Of a stretch of 64,000 bases of DNA, positions 12,128 through 26,032 are shown one piece after another; within the stretch, counting starts at the first letter, position 1; every line of letters begins with the position of its first letter. Below the pieces are notes generated by a model, which saw only the letters and a list, made by a program, of their open reading frames with translations, was not told the DNA's origin and ran no database searches. The translations under genes were made by a program, and so were the position numbers. Origin of the DNA: Petrosia ficiformis (taxonomy: Eukaryota; Porifera; Demospongiae; Haplosclerida; Petrosiidae); contig OX345637.1 of assembly GCA_947044365.1 (NCBI GenBank), positions 3,458,501 to 3,522,500 of the forward strand, written 5' to 3'.

Positions 12128-15100
12128 ATGGATACACCTGTTGAAGAACAAAGGCATCGACACCTTAATGTGAGGATTGGACACCAGACAACGCCATGGT
12201 CCTTATTAGCCAACAGGTTTGGTTCATATATAGTGTACTTGTAGCTGTACTTGTACTTACATACAGTGTACCTTTACTTGTACCTGCACTGTGCCTGTAC
12301 CGACATTTAAACTCATATACATTATATAGTGTGCATACCTATACTTGTACTTGAGCTCATACCTCTACTTATACTTCAGCTCATACCTCTACTTGTACTT
12401 GAACTCACCTGTACACACAAATGTACACCTACAGAATAGTGTAAATGTACTTGTACTGAGCTCACCTGTACACTTACATAATGTACATATGTACCTGTAT
12501 TTGAACTCATTTACAATGTACATATACACTCATATACAGTGTTGTGTACTTGTGCTGTACTCATATACAGTCTACATGTACTCGTAGTAATAAAACTACA
12601 TTATTGCTATCAGAGCCTTGTCATTTTTACTTGCATGAGTGGTAATTTTTATAGCTTATTTGTCTCTATACTGTTAATTCTTCCTATTGTTATGTTTTTT
12701 CTCTATCCATAGACCTACTGATGTAGAAGGTGTATCAAATCAAACTAACCAATCAGATCCAACTGATCCAAGACTTACTCAAAGACAGGCTATAAAAACA
12801 TTTCTTCATCAAAAGCCTCATAGAGTCCACCAGATGGTTTTAATACGAAGAATACTTTATGTCATTGTGACATCAGCAGCTATGATATTAGCATGGGCTA
12901 TAGGTTAGTATATTGATATTAGCATGGGCTATAGGTTAGTATATTGATATTAGGATGGGCTATAGGTTAGTATATCGATATTAGCATGGGCTATAGGTTA
13001 GTATATTGATATTAGCATGGGCTATAGGTGAGTACATGTATATCGATATTAGCATGGGCTATAGGCGATATTAGCATGGGCTATAGGTTAGTATATCGAT
13101 ATTAGCATGGGCTATAGGCGATATTAGCATGGGCTATAGGTTAGTATATCGATATTAGCATGGGCTATAGGTTAGTACATGTATATCGATATTAGCATGG
13201 GCTATAGGCGATATTAGCATGGGCTATAGGTTAGTATATCGATATTAGCATGGGGTATAGGTTAGTATATTGATATTTGCATGGGCTATAGGCGATATTA
13301 GCATGGGCTATAGGTTAGTATATTGATATTAGCATGGGCTATAGGTTAGTATATCGATATTAGCATGGGCTATAGGTTAGTATATTGATATTAGCATGGG
13401 CTATAGGTTAGTATATTGATATCAGCATGGGCTATAGGTTAGTATATCGATATTAGCATGGGCTATAGGTTAGTATATTGATATTAGCATGGGCTATAGG
13501 TTAGTATATCGATATTAGCATGGGCTATAGGTTAGTATATTGATATTAGCATGGGCTATAGGTTAGTATATAGATATTAGCATGGGCTATAGGTTAGTAC
13601 ATGTATATCGATATTAGCATGGGCTATAGGCGATATTAGCATGGGCTATAGGTTAGTATATCGATATTAGCATGGGCTATAGGTTAGTATATTGATATTA
13701 GCATGGGCTATAGGTTAGTATATAGATATTAGCATGGGCTATAGGTTAGTATATAGATATTAGCATGGGCTATAGGTTAGTATATAGATATTAGCATGGG
13801 CTATAGGTTAGTATATAGATATTAGCATGGGCTATAGGTTAGTATATTGATATTAGGATGGGCTATAGGTTAGTATATCGATATTAGCATGGGCTATAGG
13901 TTAGTATGTCGATATTAGCATGGGCTATAGGTTAGTATATAGATATTAGCATGGGCTATAGGTTAGTATATCGATATTAGCATGGGCTATAGGTTAGTAT
14001 ATTGATATTAGCATGGGCTATAGGTTAGTATATCGATATTAGCATGGGCTATAGGTTAGTATATCGATATTAGCATGGGCTATAGGTTAGTATATAGATA
14101 TTAGCATGGGCTATAGGTTAGTATATAGATATTAGCATGGGCTATAGGTTAGTATAGGCTTATGAAATCAATAAAGTGGTGTACATGTAGGTTGATCTCA
14201 CTAATTAATAATATTATGACTATCAGTAGTAATCATGATAACAAGATACCTGATCAATATCTGATTAATAATATCCCATTACCAATCAAAATATCATCAT
14301 TCTGGCCAAATTTTTGCCATTTAGCTGAAATGTGAGCTTATGAGCACTGTAAAGTGGTGCAAAGGAGTGTCAAACTTCAGAATATTTTGCAAAACCATCT
14401 GTTGTTGAATCACACCTGTGCAAACCACCTTATATGGAAAACCATAAGTAGGTGTGATAAGTGTTTATAAAAATTATTATTAATTGACTATTGTGTGTGT
14501 CTGACAAGATAAGATGAGTCTGTATAATCCCCCACTTCTTTCCAGACAGAAACAATACTAGGTGCTACCAAACTCTGTAACAAAAGTGTCAAAGTACTGT
14601 CAGTGTGTTGATTCTACAGGGTGTACAAAAGGACTATTAATAGACAACAACAAAAGCAATATCTCTAATGAAATAAGCACATTATGATTAGTTTGTTACC
14701 TGGAGCAGGATGGGCTATAGGCTATAGAAACCACCTCGTATTCAAGCTTACTTCTCGAGATTCTTCTTGGCTTGTAGAACTTGCATGTCGGGCTTTAGTT
14801 AGTTTGAAGTGTCCTGTTTGAAATGTTCCATCCCAGAAATCTGTGCATTGGTTCCTTTGATCGCAATTTCGTCTCTACTAAACAACGAATCTGCTTTGGA
14901 TTGGGCTCGACTGTTCTTCTGCACAAGTTTTTTTGACATTGTTTTCTTGACTAGATTCTAACAATTGCCCACCCACTCCGGAATACTTATCTTAAACCCA
15001 TCCTTTTGACCGTATTTGGGGTTTTGCTGAAAGTGTAATTCAACAACAAATGGTTAGTGCAGTTTGACACCCATTCGTGGTCCTCATAAGCTCCTGGCAA

Positions 15101-16679
15101 TACATATTAAATTATTGAAATATCGATATTTTCATTCAATATCGTGATAGCTTTTAGGTGTATCAATACACTAGTATGGGCAGTTTAGTAAACCTGTTTT
15201 TTTTTCTAATTTGCCTAATTTTATACCTACAGTACATATACCTAACTTTATTAAGTTTAAATACTATTATGGGAGCTGCACTTTAATAAGGTGATATAGT
15301 CAACTGTACTGCTAAGTAGTACTATAGTACTACATGTACTTTGTACTGTAATCATAGTAATGTGTAAATTCCCTCTACATTTGTATGTGATAGCATAAGC
15401 ATAGTACTAAGGTGTAATACTGTACTGTAATACATTTGAAGTACAGTATACTTCGCTCAGAATGTTCACTGTTGTCAATGGAAGTACAGTGATGGTATGT
15501 AAACTTAATAATGTCAGGTAATGTACATGTAAAATCAAGTTAGTGTGGATAATTTGATTGTTAACATTTCTTGCAACTACAAACAAACAGGACATTTATT
15601 TACATTAATGTTTATAAACATTTCAATTATTATTAACCTGAGCGCGTAGGCGGAGGGTTATAGTAATCGGTTTGTGTGTTGTGTCTGTGTGTCTGTGTGT
15701 GTGTTACCACATAATCTTTGCAAATACCTGATGTTACTGGTTCATTGACACTGCTTTCCAAACGCTATAGTCTGATAATTCCGACATTTAAAGGATTTGT
15801 TCTGAACTCATCTTGTTGCAGAGAAACAGCCATGTAAATTCTCGTCGATCTGTCACCATCTTGAAATGTTTTCGTTTTTACTGATGTCAGCAGAAAACAT
15901 TGAACCACTAACTTTTGTCTCTTTGAAGCTTTGTTTCTTGAGCTTTGTCTATTGTCCTAACGAGTGTTTATACAGCTATTTGTGAAGTTTTGTCCAGAAA
16001 TTCACTAGTTCTCAAGAGATCTGATGGCCATGCTGTTCCCATTATTTGCATATTCATGATGTACTACTGACTTCTTAGTGTTGATACGAATGGTGTGTTC
16101 CTGGCTGTTGCAATATGTTACTTAGGCAAAGCTGTTCTAAAGCCATGCTGTTTAGCAGTAGCTAGCGAGGGTTCTGCACTTTAGTGCATTCATTTTTAAT
16201 ATTGTGATACCGTATTGTATTGTAATAATTTTGTCAGCATTACACAATACAATTTTATAGCCACATCTCACATCCCTATTGAAAATACAATACCACTATC
16301 ACAACCTTAGTATATGTACATATACACGGAGTCAACTGAGTCTAAATGCTAGAAAGAATAGACCAAATAGTGTGGAAAATGTTTTATCATATTACCTCGT
16401 GCAGTATGCCGTGCAAGGGGTTAAGTGATTGGTTCTGTCCGTCTGTCTATCTGTCTGTCTGTGTAGTCACATGTTTACTGTATGCATATATACAGGTTAC
16501 TACAAGATGTCTGTATTGGCATTAGTTGTTGTCATTATAGTGATAATAGTAGTATGGATTGATCAATCAAAGAAACTAGCATTAATTACTGAACAAGAAA
16601 TTGAAATGAAACTGAGGAGAAAGAAAACTGTACAAGTGTCAGAGACAGCTGAATGGGTCAACTTAGCAATCAATAGATG
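12128..16679 (+). CDS. ESYT: E-Syt-like exons 1-3: N-terminus and membrane hairpin
   Basis: Exon 1 (12128-12216) starts [20 protein letters not shown] and joins in phase 2 to exon 2. Its donor (gtttgg) is weak, but the reading frame and phase fit, and the next upstream frame gives no better start. Exon 2 (12713-12903) ends with the first hydrophobic stretch [19 protein letters not shown]. Exon 3 (16496-16679) gives the second, [18 protein letters not shown], separated by only YYK. This is the short hairpin typical of E-Syts. Exon 3 then enters the SMP domain at [13 protein letters not shown]. Confidence 0.88.
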
Positions 16680-19600
16680 GTAAGATCAAATAGTCTTTCT
16701 ATATTAATTTATGTATAATATATACATGTACAATTAACCACTTACGAAAAATGTTCATATTCAGTTTGGAATGATTAACAACATTTTCCTGCACTATTTG
16801 AATTAAATTCTATTGTACATGTACACATACATGTACATGTACATGTATGTGTACATGTATGTGGGCGTGTTTGTCTAATGAAATTTCACTTGTTAATTCT
16901 CGTATTCTAATTGATTTCTTATCTGTTCCAGGTGGATGACATGTAGTGATTCTGTTATTGGATTCATGAAAGATTATATTGAACCATTATTACAAGAAGT
17001 TGTACCTGTTGGTATAGGTAAGCTATATTATATGTTAAGTAAAATATATTAACCCTTGCCTGCATAGGCGGAGCAGAGGGTTACTGTAATGGTTTTGTCT
17101 GTCTGTTGGCAAAATTCCAACGAACCTACGAACATTAGCATTTAAAAATACTACTAGCAGACATCAAATCATACAAGGATCAAAAGTAACAATAGGCTTT
17201 TGCTAAAACCTTTCTGTTTTATATTAATGTGTACTTCAGTGTTTTATTTATACATTGTACATCACTTGACAAAATTATTATTACTTTACTGTGGAAACTA
17301 CATGTAGTATGGTGTTGTTTTAGTTTGACAAGACTGACCACTTTAGTTATAGTTGTAGTATTAATTTATCACAATATTACTTATAGTTATACATGTAGTT
17401 AATTAACTAACACAACTTTAGGTTTACTAAAAGGGTTTAAGTTTTACATGTACATGTAGTTCACTAACTAAAAATGCCCATTATTAGCCATTATCAATTT
17501 GCATTTTAGTTAGTTATAGTTATTACAGTAGACCTGTAATTTAGTTATAGTTTAGGTAACTAAAAGTCATATTGCCTTACTAAAAGGAGTTTTAGTTATA
17601 ATTAACTAAATTAACAATAATATAGTACATGTACTGTTGATTCAGTGAACTCACAGTGTTTAGTTTATTAACTTCCTTATCACAGATAGTCTGGAGTTAC
17701 TGGACTTTGACTTGGCTAATCAAACTCCATTTGTCAAAAACATTCAGATATTTGATCCTCCTGTATTAGCATCTCCGGGTAGTGAATTCATTTCTCCTTC
17801 CTCAACCAAAGCAATCATAGCAGCTAATATGGATATTGGACTGCTGGCTCCAGATAGTAAATTAACAATGAAAGTTCGTGTTGGAGGAAGAAAGTAAGTG
17901 ATATCTAACATACATGTACATTTACACCTCTAAACACCAGCAGGTGGTGCTTATATACCAACTAGCCATGGTTTATATAATATCGGGGAGCCCATAATGA
18001 TATCTACACCTTGAAGATCGCCAAGGTGAGCTAGTACATTCTGGATTTATCAGGAAAGTGAGAGCATGCTTTGGAAAAGGCGAGAAACAACCGTTTAGTT
18101 CTATTCAAAAGTGTTTAACATCATTTCAAGAGCTGACTTACAAAGAACACAAAGGAGATATTTCTACTTTATTAATGGCTTCACTAGCAACATCTTCAAA
18201 ATCTACATGAGCTACATGTAGATTATTGCCCAATTGTTTTCTCTGTTTTACAGTAAGCTTAGTCAATGTACTAGTACATGTAGCTGTTCGTTTTCTAGAA
18301 GCCATAATTCTAACGAAGGCCCGTGGGTTCTAAAAATAGTAACAGATGGTCAGACAGATACATGTACATGTACGTGTAGTTTGATCAATTTAATTAAATG
18401 TGTGGTCGTCTGCCGCTCCTACTCTTCCGCTTCTGGTCAACGTCATTATGGGCTCCTGATATTATATACATTGTGTACACATGTACATGTACATGTACAA
18501 TGTACTACATGTGTATATGATTTAATCATTGAATTCTTGATTAGGTGTTCATGCAAAGTATAAACTTTACCACATAAAATAGTTGCCATAATATACACAT
18601 AATTATATATAATATTTATACTGTACTTACTGTATTCTGAACTATCAGATCGCAGAATTCAAGGTATAATTATGATGGAACAGATTTCCCTACCACCAAA
18701 AGGCAATGGAACAAACCAATCAGATCCATTTTCATCACTGCTATTAGGCAAGCATTGTTGCTAAGCAACAGTTTTTTGCTGGTACTGCACTGTGTCAGAG
18801 AGAGTAATAGTGTTAGAATTCAGTTTTGGTATAGCTATTTAGTGTGGTAGATTGTGTAATTTGTTAGATTACCGTCAGCTGTTATTCCTCATCTTACTAT
18901 GGCAGAGCATAGTTTCACTTCCCATTAAAGAAGAAAAGATACATCATTATACTTGTTTCAAGTTGCTTGTATATGTTATATTATTATTCTACATATAGTA
19001 TTGGATATGACACTCTTGTACATGTTATATTATTATCCTACATATAGGATTGGATATGACACTCTTGTACATACTATATTATTATCCTACATATAGGATT
19101 GGATATGACACTCTTGTACATTTTATACAATCCTACATATAGGATTGGATATGACACTCTTGTACATACTATATTATTATCCTACATATAGGATTGGATA
19201 TGACACTCTTGTACATTTTATACAATCCTACATATAGGATTGGATATGACACTCTTGTACATACTATATTATTATCCTACATATAGGATTGGATATGACA
19301 CTCTTGTACATTTTATACAATCCTACATATAGGATTGGATATGACACTCTTGTACATACTATATTATTATCCTACATATAGGATTGGATATGACACTCTT
19401 GTACATTTTATACAATCCTACATATAGGATTGGATATGACACTCTTGTACATACTATATTATTATCCTACATATAGGATTGGATATGACACTCTTGTACA
19501 TTTTATACAATCCTACATATAGGATTGGATATGACACTCTTGTACATACTATATTATTATCCTACATATAGGATTGGATATGACACTCTTGTACATTTTA

Positions 19601-22600
19601 TACAATCCTACATATAGGATTGGATATGACACTCTTGTACATACTATATTATTATCCTACATATAGGATTGGATATGACACTCTTGTACATGTACATACT
19701 ACATGTTATATTATTATCCTACATGTACATATAGGTTCGGATATGACACTCTGGTATATATAGAGGGTCTGCATCTATCTGGTAGTATGCAAGCTATTAT
19801 TCATATTGATTATGAGGCTCCATTTCCTCATATTGCCTGTATATCTGCTACATTTGTGAGAAAGTAAGTAACTGATATATACAGTGTACATGTATGTATA
19901 CTCTATCACAAATGTGTCTGTGTATGAGAACATTAGTCACTTCTCCTGTGTGAAGCCCAACAACTAGGGTTGAGCGCTAATATCATCTTATCGATTATCG
20001 CGATAATTTTTAGCGATTGCGATGACATTTATAACAAATTTTGTATTGCAATAATTACCACATGTGTCAGCGAAAGTACTGTTATGATTTTGATAGTTTT
20101 CATTGAAAGCATCTTTAAGCTTAACAGTCACTATAGCTTTTCTAGATAAAGCTATGTCTGCATCTCTACTAATCTGCTTCAGACTGTGTGGCTTACTTTT
20201 CTTTTGCATGAACACTTTTGTCTTGACTATGATTCTAATAGTTGAGCACTCCCTTCCCACTAACTACATGTACATGTACATGTATCTTAAACCCGGCCTT
20301 TTTGCTGAAAATGTGATTGTACAACAGATAGGTACTGCAGTTTAATGCTCCTTTGCAGCACTTTGTGGTGCTCATAACCTTCCTGATAGTATGCATATGA
20401 CATTATCTCGATATTATCGTTATTGCAATAATTTGGCAATTACAATTATGAATGGTGACATGATAATATACCAATATCGCTCAGCCTTACTAACATACAT
20501 GTACATGTACATATGTACATGTAATTAATAATTATTATAGTTACTTTTTCCTATTTTGTAACAGTGCTTGTATAAGTGTATTCAACTACATTTTTATAAG
20601 CCATTGTAGCTACTTGTTTGTTTGTTGTGTTTGTTTGTTAATTGTTTCTATACCTATTGCTAGCATGCTAGACACATCAATTTTCATGTATAACAGCTAG
20701 TAATTACAGTGTCCTGCTTGTCTGCTGTAGCTCAACTGTGCTTTTGTTTATGTGCCACACCCATTAATTGACCAAGCCCCTGAAATCATGCAATGTTTAT
20801 GTGACATGAGAATATAAATATACATGTACATGTACATGTATTAGTATTCAATGCCATTGGGATGGCCCTGTAGGCCATAAACATCTTGTTTTAACTAACC
20901 ATCTCTATGATCTTCTTACATGCTGTATATGCTTGTGTGATAAACACACATGTACATGTAGTAGTGTTGTGGATATGACAAATAGGACAACTTTTAGTTA
21001 TAGTTCCGTAAATTTTAATTTTAATCCCTATGATTGCTTTCTAATTTCTATGTGTTTGATGTGTACAATATATTTACATAATTATTTGCTTGTGTTACAT
21101 ATTGGTTACATATCAAAAGTCACATTATTCCATGAGGGGATGTAAAGAATGCATAATGAAACTCTAAAGTCTGTCAGAAAGCAAACTGCTTGTAGCTTAT
21201 ATAGAAAATCAATACTGTTATAGGTGTAATAAATTGTATGTTCCAAAAGTTCTACAAGAATAAACAAGAATAAGTAAGAAGTAAATGTGAATACTATAAC
21301 TGTTATACAATGTACATGTACATAGGTTATTATTGTCAGGTTTTATAACTACAAATTATTTGTTTTTATGATTAGGCCTGACCTTTGGTATTCAGTTAGA
21401 GTTTGTAAAGGATTAAGAATCACTGATATTCCTTTAGTCAAGAGTTGGGTACACTCCTTCATCATGAGTATATTTCAGTCCTGTAAGTTACATGTATTAT
21501 AAGTAATATTATATCTATTATGAACATTTTGATGTTTAAAAACATGAGAATAATGAATATACCCATAGTATAGAGCCCTTACTACAAGTGTGTAATTGTA
21601 ATGATACTGGTATCAGTTATCAATATATACATGTACATGTAAACCCATCATCAGTTCATAATAATAATTATTGTGTTCATGTGTAATTATTTTTCATTAG
21701 TATTGGTTGATCCTGGTCGACTTGAAATTGATTTGATGTCATCCAATCCTCAAAGTATTGCTGATCCTCATAGTTCCAGTGAGTTATGTACATATACACA
21801 TGTACATACATGTATACATGTACATGTACATGTACATGTACATGTATATTTACTGTACATTGATATGACGGACGGCACTTCATTTGTTGTATATTTTATT
21901 TTAATTCAAATGTAGGACACATGTAATGTGTGTCTCTACATTGTTATACTACCCATGTGCTGTTCTTAGTCACTGTCTCCTCACAAACAGTTTATAGTCC
22001 TCTTGTATATACCATTGTGAATTCCTATTGTAACTTGTAAGTGTTATTGAATTTTCTTTGTATATCTCTTCCAATAGTTAATTGCTGTTAGAGTTTTGTT
22101 TCTTAGCTGTGAAAATACTGAACTCATTGAAATAAAATTATTTGAGAAATACATGCACATGTAATGAAGTCTAAAAAACTGAAACTCAATGAAAGCTTTT
22201 ATGAAAATTTCCAGCCTAAGATATTTTATTATTAATTTTACTTCAGTTGATAATAGTAATTACATGTACATGTACATGTACATTTCTACTTAGGACGTGC
22301 AAGAGGAGTGTTAACAATTACTTTTAGTGGGAATCCAACAGAACATCCATCAAAATATGAAGGTACATGTAACATGTACGAACATGTACATACATTTGTA
22401 GATTATTGTTATATATACATGTATGTATATGTATTCACTTGTGTTCTATGTACATAGATTGTACCTGTAGTTCTTTAATCTTACTTTTCCAGTAAGATTT
22501 CACACATGTTCATGTACATTATAGTTGTACATCATTGATATATATATGTTCCACGCAATCTGGGAATTTGCGCAAATTCCCAGATTGTGCGGAACTGTAT

Positions 22601-25600
22601 ATATATCCATGTACAGTACATTAATGCATAGTGAGATATTCATCACTTTTCTCACTGATTATCAATTTATCAGAGAGTACGGCAGTACTCTCTATTTTTT
22701 TTTTTATTTAGGCCTTGCTTTTGATGTCCCAGAAGGCTTGTAGCTCATGATGTTAGTAATAAACTTGTTGCTGTCATGATAGCTAATATTGAGTATTATT
22801 AAACTGTGGGAATTTGGGAGAGAACTTGCTATAAAAATAAAAAGTATAAATATTTTCATTCTAGATGATCCTCGTCGGTGGGTGACATTTCGTCTTGGTG
22901 AACAGAAATATCAAGTGCAGTTACCAACAGGAAGAGAGAGTTGGAGGGCTACATATTCCTTTCTTGTGTATGACCTCAAAGAAGACATGGTAAGCCAGTA
23001 ATAATGAAATAATTATAAGTACTTTACATGTACATGTATACGGTGTGTGTGTGTGTGCAGGTGCTCCACAGTAACTTTATGAACATTTGACTTGCTAGAA
23101 TCCAAAATTAAACTAACCACTTCCATATAACTCTTTGTATTTTGCTTTGTAGTATTGTAGCTACTTACATGTACATGTACATGTATATAGTGTTATATGG
23201 AAGTGGTCCTGTGCTAATCTCCTATGCTAGTACCGTCCCAATATTGTTCACATATATACATTCTTGAGATTTGGTGTCACTATATGAGTACTATATGTAC
23301 ATCTTCTGTCTTTTGTTTATTGAAAATGATATTTATTATTACATGTAATTACTCATTCCTAATAGAGATATAGACATAATTAAAACAATTAGACTTTTTT
23401 ATTGTCTCACTATATTATGTAGTTATTAATAAAGATAAAACATAGGAGAGTGATGTACACTATGGTATTAGCATCACATATAGTTCCATTGTCTTCACTG
23501 GATTTACTACAGGAAGGTGGAGGAGAAGTAGAAGGAACCAGGTATGTTATTAATGTACATGTACTTTGTCAGGACCTGTGATGTACATGTACATGTAGGT
23601 GTACATATATACAGTGTATCAGTGACTTATGTATTACTAGGAACCATTTAGTGTATATGACTGAAATATGATGACACATGCTAACTGATTATTTTTGAAC
23701 AGTATTAAAAAACTGACCATTTTGTATTGTTTTTTTTAGCATCTAGGTTTGATTTTGTTTATAGGGGATTGGGAATAACTGTCACAAATACAGTTCTGTA
23801 TTATCCAACTTACATGTATCAAAATTTGTAGGAAATACACCTGTATTACACTATGTACATTCATGCTGAATATTAGAGATGGGGTCATCCCCCTCTTTAC
23901 ATCAATGACCTATTACCTTTATCTCTCTTTGTAGATGTCTTTATGTACACAATACTGAAGCTAATATTGGTATTGATATGGAATATTCTCTTCTTCCTCC
24001 ATTTTCTCTTAATTCACCTTCATCAGACCCAATAACCAAACAAGGTATTTATATAATGTACATGTGTGTTGTTCTGAATACATGTACATGTACTTCTATA
24101 ATACATGTACACATGTACATGTACATGTATTTCTATATTACATGTACATGTATCTAAATGCATATACAGATGTGCAGGTGGCTCAATACATACATACGTA
24201 CATGTAGTCCAGACATAGGGTCAATTACAATGTAATATATTACTATTACTATTACCTTAAAAATCAGTATTTTACTACCACCTACATGTAAGTCAGTGAT
24301 GCTATTGTGGATTACTATAGTATTGAGGTTCCTTTGAAACTCTTTCATGTTTTAAACTAAATGATCATTGAATTTAATGTTCATGAGTTTCTCAAAATCA
24401 GTAAGTCTGCACCTTTCTGGCCGAAAACATTTCCTCCATTACAATCTCAACTACTTAAAGTCAATTACAATTACAATTACAATTACTATTACACATGTAC
24501 ATGTACCTCAACATTGAGATTGTATATTACTATTACTAATACTGTTACTGGACTGTCTATTACAGTATTACTTTTTAAATTATCTATTACTATTATTACC
24601 TTGAAATATGTAATCTTCACTACTATTACTATTACCCCATATCTGACATGTACATGTATACAGTATTATACCACACATATACGTAGTCTGTTCACCACCT
24701 AATATTTGTTGGTTGCTGGTGTCCTACATGTACAGTACACACATACATGTACATTTGTATGATCCACACATTTAATTACGTGTAGTACACACATTATGAA
24801 TCATATATTTCTTATATTAGTTGCTGGTGTCCTTTATATACATGTGCATTCTGCTTCTGGACTAAGCAGTGGTGATGCTGATGGATTAAGTGATCCTTAT
24901 TGTGTTGTACTAACTAACAAAATTAAGGTAATCTTGTTACTCAACACCAGACAAACAAATTAGATATTACAGTGTATATAATACATGTATGTGACATATT
25001 TCCCGCAAAAGAAATTTGATCAAACATTTATAGTTTTTATATATACATGTAAGTTCTTTCAATTGCTGGCCATTTGTACAAGAATTCAATGAAATTTAGT
25101 ATCCAGGAAGAGCTATTGTTAATCTTAGATACCAAATTTCATTAATTTCCAGTACAATCTGGGCAAGTGATATTGAAGGTACATACACTGTATAAGTGTT
25201 TGATCAAAATTATTTGTGGGAAAATGTCTCTTCCTGAGTCTTTCTGCTTGTCTGTAGCTCGAGCATGCATTCTTTTACATGCCACGCCCATATGTAACCT
25301 ACATGTACATATACATGTACAATGCATACTCATGTAAGTGACACAAACAGATATACATGTGTACATTAAACCCCTTGGAAAGCAGATGGTCCTATGTGCC
25401 ATAAAAATCAATTATTTGAAGCACAGTGCTCCTTAGGGTTGTCTTGAGGTATGCTATCACAGGAATGATTTAAAATTTAGCCCTTGAGGTTGCTTCTGGT
25501 GGCGTATAGTGCTTGTAACTCATGATGTTGTTATTGGAAATATCTATATACAGTGTACTTGCACTTGTTATTACTACTGTCATGATACATAATATTTCTA

Positions 25601-25972
25601 ATAATTCTTGGGGGGACTTGCTGTGAAGGGGGATACTCATCTACATCACTGGTTGTATTGTCTACAGGTACTTACTACACACTATATACTGGATACCTTA
25701 GAACCTAAATGGGAAAGAGGTGTGGAAATCTTTGTTCAGGACTTCACTCGGGTTTCACTGACATTTGTTGTATATGACTGGGATGGACCATTAGTTGGAG
25801 ATGATTTCTTAGGGGCTTGTAAACTGAACTTAATGATAGTATGTGATATATTAATTAATGAACATGTAATTGGTTAGTTGATATGTAATACTAATACCAA
25901 CTACATGTACATGTACATGTATTATTAACCCTCGCCCGCATAGGCAGAGCGGAGGGTTACTGTAATCTGGTA

Positions 25973-26032
<60 letters not shown>

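Noticed and set aside
12883..14157. Regularly spaced 30-bp repeats as a CRISPR array
   Set aside because: There are no unique spacers; units are contiguous tandem copies derived from an exon/intron junction in animal DNA.
18975..19734. Repeat array with a 49/46-bp period as CRISPR
   Set aside because: Head-to-tail copies without spacers, matching the exon 6 acceptor.
23447..23541. Alternative start of E-Syt-like exon 11 at the acceptors acatag or catag-gag
   Set aside because: It would read [14 protein letters not shown]..., which does not match a C2 and breaks the phase with exon 12.
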